The translations under genes were made by a program, and so were the position numbers. Below, piece by piece: positions 55,501 to 62,400 of a DNA stretch of 64,000 nucleotides. The notes under the pieces were generated by a model. The model had not been told where the DNA came from. It saw only the letters and a list, made by a program, of their open reading frames with translations, and made no database searches. Within the stretch, counting starts at the first letter, position 1; every line of letters begins with the position of its first letter. The DNA is from Ahaetulla prasina (lineage: Eukaryota; Chordata; Lepidosauria; Squamata; Colubridae), in the NCBI RefSeq assembly GCF_028640845.1, contig NC_080539.1, positions 365,695,233 to 365,759,232 on the forward strand, given 5' to 3'.

Positions 55501-58500
55501 CTATAATAAACCCCTATTAAAATTACTTTATATTTTATATAAATTTTACATTATAAAATTAGAGTCATCTTACACAAGTCTAGAATGGTAGAGCCTCCAA
55601 GCACAGAAACAGACTACCTGAGGATGGGAGGATGTCTGTAGAAAGCCGAACGTTGAACTAGCTGGACTTTCACCAGGATCCAACAAGGCAGTTCTTTATC
55701 CCCATTCCATTCCATCCCATCCTGTCCTGCTTTTTCCATTGAGGAGGAGGGGGTGGATGTTATTCATTCAGTCGTGTCCGACTCTTGGCGATTCTATAGC
55801 TCAGAGGCCTTTCCACATCTTCTGAGCTTTTTCCATGACACAATTCCATTCTTTTCAACAGAAGGAAGCTCACATGCAATTCCCACCTTCCCTTCTAACT
55901 ATACTCGTTCTGTAATCTCCCGTCTTTAAAAAAAATAACTTTTTAACAAGCGCGTTTGGCATGGAGGGAGGTAAGGGCAGGAATGGGCTGCTGGGGGTTC
56001 GGAAGAACCTCTAGCTAAGATTCTGTGCAGTTCGGAGAACCCCCAAATCCCACTCCTGGCTGGCCCTGCCCACCCTGCCCCTCCCCTCCCAGGAGTCCCC
56101 ACATGGCCCATTTTGGATGCAGGTAAGTGCAGGGCGCACACGGAGGCTCGGGGAGGGCGAAAAACGGGCCTACCAGAAGTTCGAGAAGACCAGAAACAGG
56201 CCCATTTCCAGCCTCCAAAGGGCCTCCGGAGCCTGGGGAGGCAGTTTTCATCTTCCCAGAGGCTCAAGGAAAACCTGCGGAGCCCAAGGAGGGCAAAAAC
56301 GCCCCCCCCTTGTGGTGCAGGAGTCCGACGAGGCCACGCCCACCATGGCCACGCCCATCCAGCAACTGGGTAGAGAATCCCTTGTTAAAATTTTTGAAGC
56401 CCACCCCTGGGTAAGGGCCCTTTTTTGTCCTGAGAAAGGACATTTCTGTCTTCTCTGACCTCCGTGCCGGGAGTGGAGCAAGGAGGCCAACTCAGTTCTC
56501 TTCTGTCCCACTCTCCAACAAGGTCTGGAGTTGATTAAGGGTCTGAAAAAATAGTATGGGAAACATTTGCACATTTGCTAGAGAGCTAACTCCCCGCATT
56601 TTCACCAGATGAGATGGATGCTCACAAAACCACCCTCCTTCCCCTGTGTCCCTCAATCTTTCAGTTGGACTGAACCAAGAGACCCTCCGAAATCCTTGAC
56701 TTATGACTTTTTAATGACTGTTCGAAATTGCAACAGCACTGAAACAAAGTGACTTGTGACCAGCTTTCAGACTTATGACCGTTGCAGTGTCCCCATGGTC
56801 ACATGATTGTCATTCGGTGCTTGGCAGCTGGCATGTATTCATGACAGTTTGCGACAACAAAAAGGGGAAATAATGATCAGTTTGGGGTTAGAGCGGGAAG
56901 ATGGTTACCCGATAGCTTGCAAGAGGAAACAGGAAATGTTAGCTTGTCTAAGCAACCTCTTTTCCAGGTGTTCATGAGAAATGCACGTCAATCACAGGAC
57001 ATTTCCCATCCAACATCTGACCAGGTCTAATCCTGCTTTAAATGTTCAAAGCGTGCAATAGAAGAGTATCTATAGCTCAGAGCTGAACTGTGGAGTCTTT
57101 GGTGCTCTCTGAACTCAGTTCTTTGCTTAGACATTTCATCACCCAACTAGGTAACATCATCAGAATGAAGGGTGTAGGGTTTGTTTCTTGCTCAATAGTA
57201 GTAACTATGAGAGGGATCTTGGAGTCCTAGTGGACAATCATTTAAATATGAGCCAGCAGTGTGCTGCAGCTGCCAAAAAAGCCAACACAGTTCTAGGCTG
57301 CATAAACAGAGAGATAGAATCAAGATCACGTGAAGTGTTAATACCACTTTATAACGCCTTGGTAAGGCCACACTTGGAATATTGCATTCAGTTTTGGTTG
57401 CTGCGATGTAAAAATGATGTTGAGACTCTAGAAAGAGTGCAGAGAAGAGCAACGATGATTAGGGGACTGGAGGATAAAACATATGAAGAACGGTTGCAGG
57501 AACTTGGTATGTCTAGTTTAATGAAAAGAAGGACTAGGGGAGACATGATAGCAGTGTTCCAATATCTCAGGGGCTGCCACAAAGAAGAGGGAGTCAAGCT
57601 ATTCTCCAAAGCACCTGAAGGCAGGACAAGAAGCAATGGGTAGAAACTAATCAAGGAGAGGAGCAACTTAGAACTAAAGAGAAATTTCCTGACATTGAGA
57701 ACAATTAATCAGTGGAACAATTTGCCTCCAGAAGTTGTGAATGCTCAATCACTGGAAGTTTTTAAGATGTTGGATAACCATTTGTCTGAAGTGGTGTAGG
57801 GTTTCCTGCCTAAGCAGGGGGTTGGACTAGAAGACCTCCAAGGTCCCTTCCAACTCTGTTATTCTATTTTATTCTTGTTTATATACAGTAGCTTGCCCTG
57901 CTAGTGTTGGTGGGGTGTTGGGATTAAAGTGTTCTTTTCTGCTTGTCTTGGAGTAACATTAGACAACAATCAAGCAGAATTAACACTAAATTGTGGAGTG
58001 ACAAACTTGGACAAACTTTCTTATTCTAAATACTACCAAGTTTTGCTGTTACTAAAGATTATGAACTTTTTCCACAGGTCAAAGAGATCATCTTTTTGAA
58101 GAACACCGTGATGGAATGTGATGCCTGTGGTAAGTCCACTTGAAAAGTGTGGTTGATTTTAAAACTCATATTTTGAGTTTTGAAAAGAAAAAAAAAGGAG
58201 GAAGAAAGGTTATCTTGACCACGCCCTCAGTCTTGACCATTATCACTTGGATGCTTCCTGTAGGAATTAGACAACTGAGAACCAATTGGGCTCATAAATT
58301 GAGGATTACTGTACTATTTGTTTTCTGAGATTTTCGCGGGTGTTTGTATGTAGGTCTTTGGTTATGTGGGTTTTCTCCCGCATAAAATTGGAAGTATCTT
58401 GGCGACGTTTCGACGAAGTCTCATTCGTCATTTTCAGGCTGGTGTTTACAGCTTTGTGCTTCTAGGAAGAAACAGCTGCGATCACACATTGCTCCTAGAA

Positions 58501-59396
58501 GCACGAAGCTTTAAACACCAGCCTGAAGATGATGAATGAGACTTCGTCGAAACGTCGCCAAGACACTTCCAATTTTACGCGGGAGAAAACCCGAATTACC
58601 AAAGACCTAGTTACTGTACTATCTTTAAACATATAAGAAATATATATTCCAGCAATATCTAAAATATTAAAAGATCTAAAATTATGTAAAATACATCTGT
58701 GTAGCAGGAGCTTGGCTCATTGAGGACTGGTGGTTCTTACACACTGCTGTGCAAAACAGAGCCACATGTGCTCTGGCTGTGCTATAAATGGCCTTTCGTC
58801 TGCATCTGGAACCAGGTTGGGTCTAAGTGAGCAGGATATTTGCTAATCAGAGGGAGGATCCTATTCATTGTAATCTGAAGAAGACGAGGAAGAAAGCAGC
58901 AGAGAATTCCCCTCCCACTGCTCATTCTTTGCAATTTCCTCCCTGCCAAAGACTGGGGCATTTCCATTTAGGATCACAGTGTTTGTCTCCCACTAATACA
59001 TGAGAAGGTTCCTTACACGCGCTGACAAGACTAAATAAAGATGTTTCACTTTTCATGCAAAAAAAGCTTCGGCTGAAGAAGCTTCTCAGATGAGAAGTGA
59101 AACGTCCTTCAAAGAAAAACCAGAAAGTCCAGTTGCCTTTTGAAAAAGCACCTTGGGGCAACCATGATGGAGTCTGAGAATCTTCATGGACAAGAAGCAA
59201 CTTAGAACTAAGGAGAAATTTCCTGACAGTTAGAACAATTAATAAGTGGAACGACTTGCCTGCAGAAGTTGTGAATGCTCCAACATTGGAAATTTTTAAG
59301 AAAATGTTGGATAACCATCTGTCTGAGATGATGTAGGGTTTCCTGCCTGGGCAGGGGGTTGGACTAGAAGGCCTCCAAGGTCCCTTCCAACTCTGA

Positions 59397-59487
<91 letters not shown>

Positions 59488-62400
59488 TCCCTTTCAGCAC
59501 CTCCATCCTGTTTCCCCCTTAGGTTGCTTTTTGGCTTAAGGGAGGGAAGAGTTGGGCAGGTGGATGGTTGTGTTCTTGTCTGTTTCTGTTGAAGAGACTG
59601 GTTTAGTCTGGGCAACTGGCGATCCATAAGTCTTACAGGCAATTAATTAATTAATCGCAGTCATTCATTCAAGTTAATAATATAATATAACAACAGAGTT
59701 GGAAGGGACCTTGGAGGCCTTCTAGTCCAACCCCCTGCCCAGGCAGGAAAGTTCTTCCTTTGGAATGGGGCTTCTGGCAGATATACAGACCTGTGCATGT
59801 GTTACATATTATAACTGCGTCACATACATGCCAGTGGTGGGTTTCAATTTTTTTTTACTACCGGTTCTGTGGGTGTGGCTTGGTGGATGTGGCTTAGTGG
59901 GCGTGGCAGGGGAAGGAGACTGCAAAATCTCCATTCCAGGGGTGAAATCTAAAAAATTTCCCTACCGGTTTTGTGGACGTGGCTTAATTGGTGGGTGCGG
60001 CTTGGTGATCAGGTGACTGAATGGGCATGGTCAATAATAATAAATAATAAAAATAATAAAGTGTACAAAACTTGGGAGGCACCGGTCTGCCTTCTTTAAA
60101 AATAGAGGCTTCAGTCTACCAATTGCATTTTACTGAGAGGCAGGCACTGGTCTACCTTCTTTAAAAATAGAGGCACCGGTCTACTAGCTGCCTATAGCTG
60201 CCTATAGCGCTAACCTTTGAAGTGCCACGGCAGCTGTTTGCAGCTATATCACCACCTAGCGCTTCAGGGACAGAGAAGAGGAACAGCGAGGCATGGGCAG
60301 TTGGAGGGGGGCAGGGATTTTTGCTACCGGTTCTCCGAACTACCTGCTCCCATCGCTACCGGATCAGGCGATCCGGTCCAAACTGGGAGCATTTCACCCC
60401 TGGTCCATTCCCACCCCACTCCAGGGGAAGGTTACTGCAAAAATCCCCATTCCCTCCCGATCATCTGGGACTCGGGAGGCAGAGAATAGGTGGGGGTGGG
60501 GCCAGTCAGAATTTTTACTACTGGTTTTCCGAACTATTCAAAATTTCTGCTACCGGTTCTCCAGAACTGGTCAGAACCTGCTGAAGCCCACCTCTGATAC
60601 ATACATATATGGGGAAGGGATTTCCCAGTTTGGTTCAGTTGGAATTGGCATTCTGAGGTGGGCAAGGGGGGCACTGCTGAGGATTTATGTCGGTGTTTTG
60701 AATTGTTTTAAAACATCTATTAAGGGTCTGTGGGCTGCACACTGCCAATTCCTTGATTTTAATCGGGAATTATCAGGGGTGAAATCCAGCAGGTTCTGGG
60801 GAACTGGTCGCGGACATTTTGAGCAGTTTGGAAAACAGTAGCGGAAAGAGTGGGGCAGGAATGGAGATTTTGCAATATCCTTCCCCCAGGAGTGGGGAGG
60901 AAATGGGGATTTTGCAGTATCCTTCCCCTTGCACTATCCGCCCACCAAGCCATGCCACACCCACCAAGCCACGCCCACAGAACTGGTAGTAAAAAAAAAT
61001 TGGGGACAGCAATAATTCCCACCACTGGGAATTATTGCTGTCCCCAAAAATTATCACAGAAGGGAAGAGAACATCAGTGGCATGCAATAGCTGGAAAGGG
61101 GAAAGGGAGGAGAAGGAGAGGAGGAGGAGGAGAAGAAGAAAGAGAGAGAGAAAGAAAGAAGGAGGAATTGCAGGAAGTGAGCACCCACCCCTCTCTTAGG
61201 AAAATGAGATATTTTAGAAAATATTAAAAAGGGCAGAATAATTCCCCTAAAAGGGAGGTAGAAACTCACCCCCTCCCCTTTGTCAATGGGCCATTAAGGC
61301 TGGGCCAGTCTATTCTACATAAGAAAGATCTACCTCCTTCAGGCACAGCCATAACAGGAATCCAAAAGCCCTTTCATTACTATCATCACCCAGCAAGAGT
61401 CAACCAAGCCTGGGACTCCAAAGACAACCTACAAAGTTACCCCTGCATGGCCCCATGGGAGTCTGACAATCAATCAGAACACAAGCTCAAATTCAAAGCC
61501 CAATAGAGGGCATAAAACCCAGGCACTCTCAGCATCTCTGCCCTTTTCTGCCCAGGACCTCAAAACCATGTGGTCCTGTCCACCATTAAAACATCTTTTC
61601 AATCTGTCTCCAAGTCTCCAGTGTCTTTTTCCCCACTTGGAACTGAACCCTGATGGACATTTCTTCCTGTTGGAAGAAAACGTCCATGTGGGTTCAGTTC
61701 CAAGTGGGGACAAAGACACTGGAAACACGGAGGCTGCTTGGAAAGATGGTTTAATGGTGGTCAGGATCACACGGCTTGAGTTCCTGAACAGAAAAGGGAT
61801 GAGATCCTGTGCGCTCTCTGGCTTTATGCTTTTTCTGAGCTTTGAACTTTCTGGGGCACAGGAAGAGTATCCTGATTGGTTGTCAGACTCTCAGGGGGTG
61901 AGGGTCTTAGCTAGCCTTGCTGGCTGATGTAATCTTCCCAGGTGCCATGTGGTGAGTTTCTGTTGCTAGATGGGTCCTATTGTGTTGCAGATGATGATCC
62001 ATTGACAAAGGTGGGGGGAATGAGTTTCTGCCTCTGACCTATTGACAAAGGTGGGGGGAAATGAGTGAGCTTGGCTGAGGCCTTAATGGACCATTGACAA
62101 AGGTGGGGGGTGGCAGGAAGTTGCAGGGAGCTGCTTTGTCCTAAAAACAAGTTTCTCCATTTCTCATCCAGGGAAATATAATATTCTGCCCTTTTTAATA
62201 TTTCCTAAAATATGTCATTTTTTCTAGGAGAGGGGTGGGTGCTATCTTCCTACATTCCAACAGAATAAAAGGGCCTGGCTGACTGTGCAACCAACCACAA
62301 CAACAACAATAATAATAATGGAGGTGGCCAAATCTCTTTTTCTCTCTCCAGGCTTGGGCACGGGAGTGGTGGGCCCTGGGATCAGTGTGGTTTTGAACCC

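Larger units (their letters stand above)
52738..58077 (+). other. COMP intron 2 (5.34 kb)
   Basis: Holds a MITE, a family F repeat with a hAT inside, two L2-like LINE ends, a hAT composite and a CR1 copy. Nothing is recognised in 53156-53587 (except the GCCATCTTGACTTTTTTGA word shared with 36341), 54561-54985 and 56866-57187. Confidence 0.85.
58130..62351 (+). other. COMP intron 3 (4.22 kb)
   Basis: Holds two fold-back types, a CR1 end with an ATT array, nested hAT elements, a hAT with an inverted junction, and a 1.1-kb fold-back element. Nothing is recognised in 58621-59060. Confidence 0.85.

Noticed and set aside
57188..57643. 151-residue plus-strand frame inside COMP intron 2
   Set aside because: It is the CR1 ORF2 C-terminus, not a nested host gene.
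59364..59642. Frame with about thirty isoleucines
   Set aside because: Product of the ATT microsatellite.
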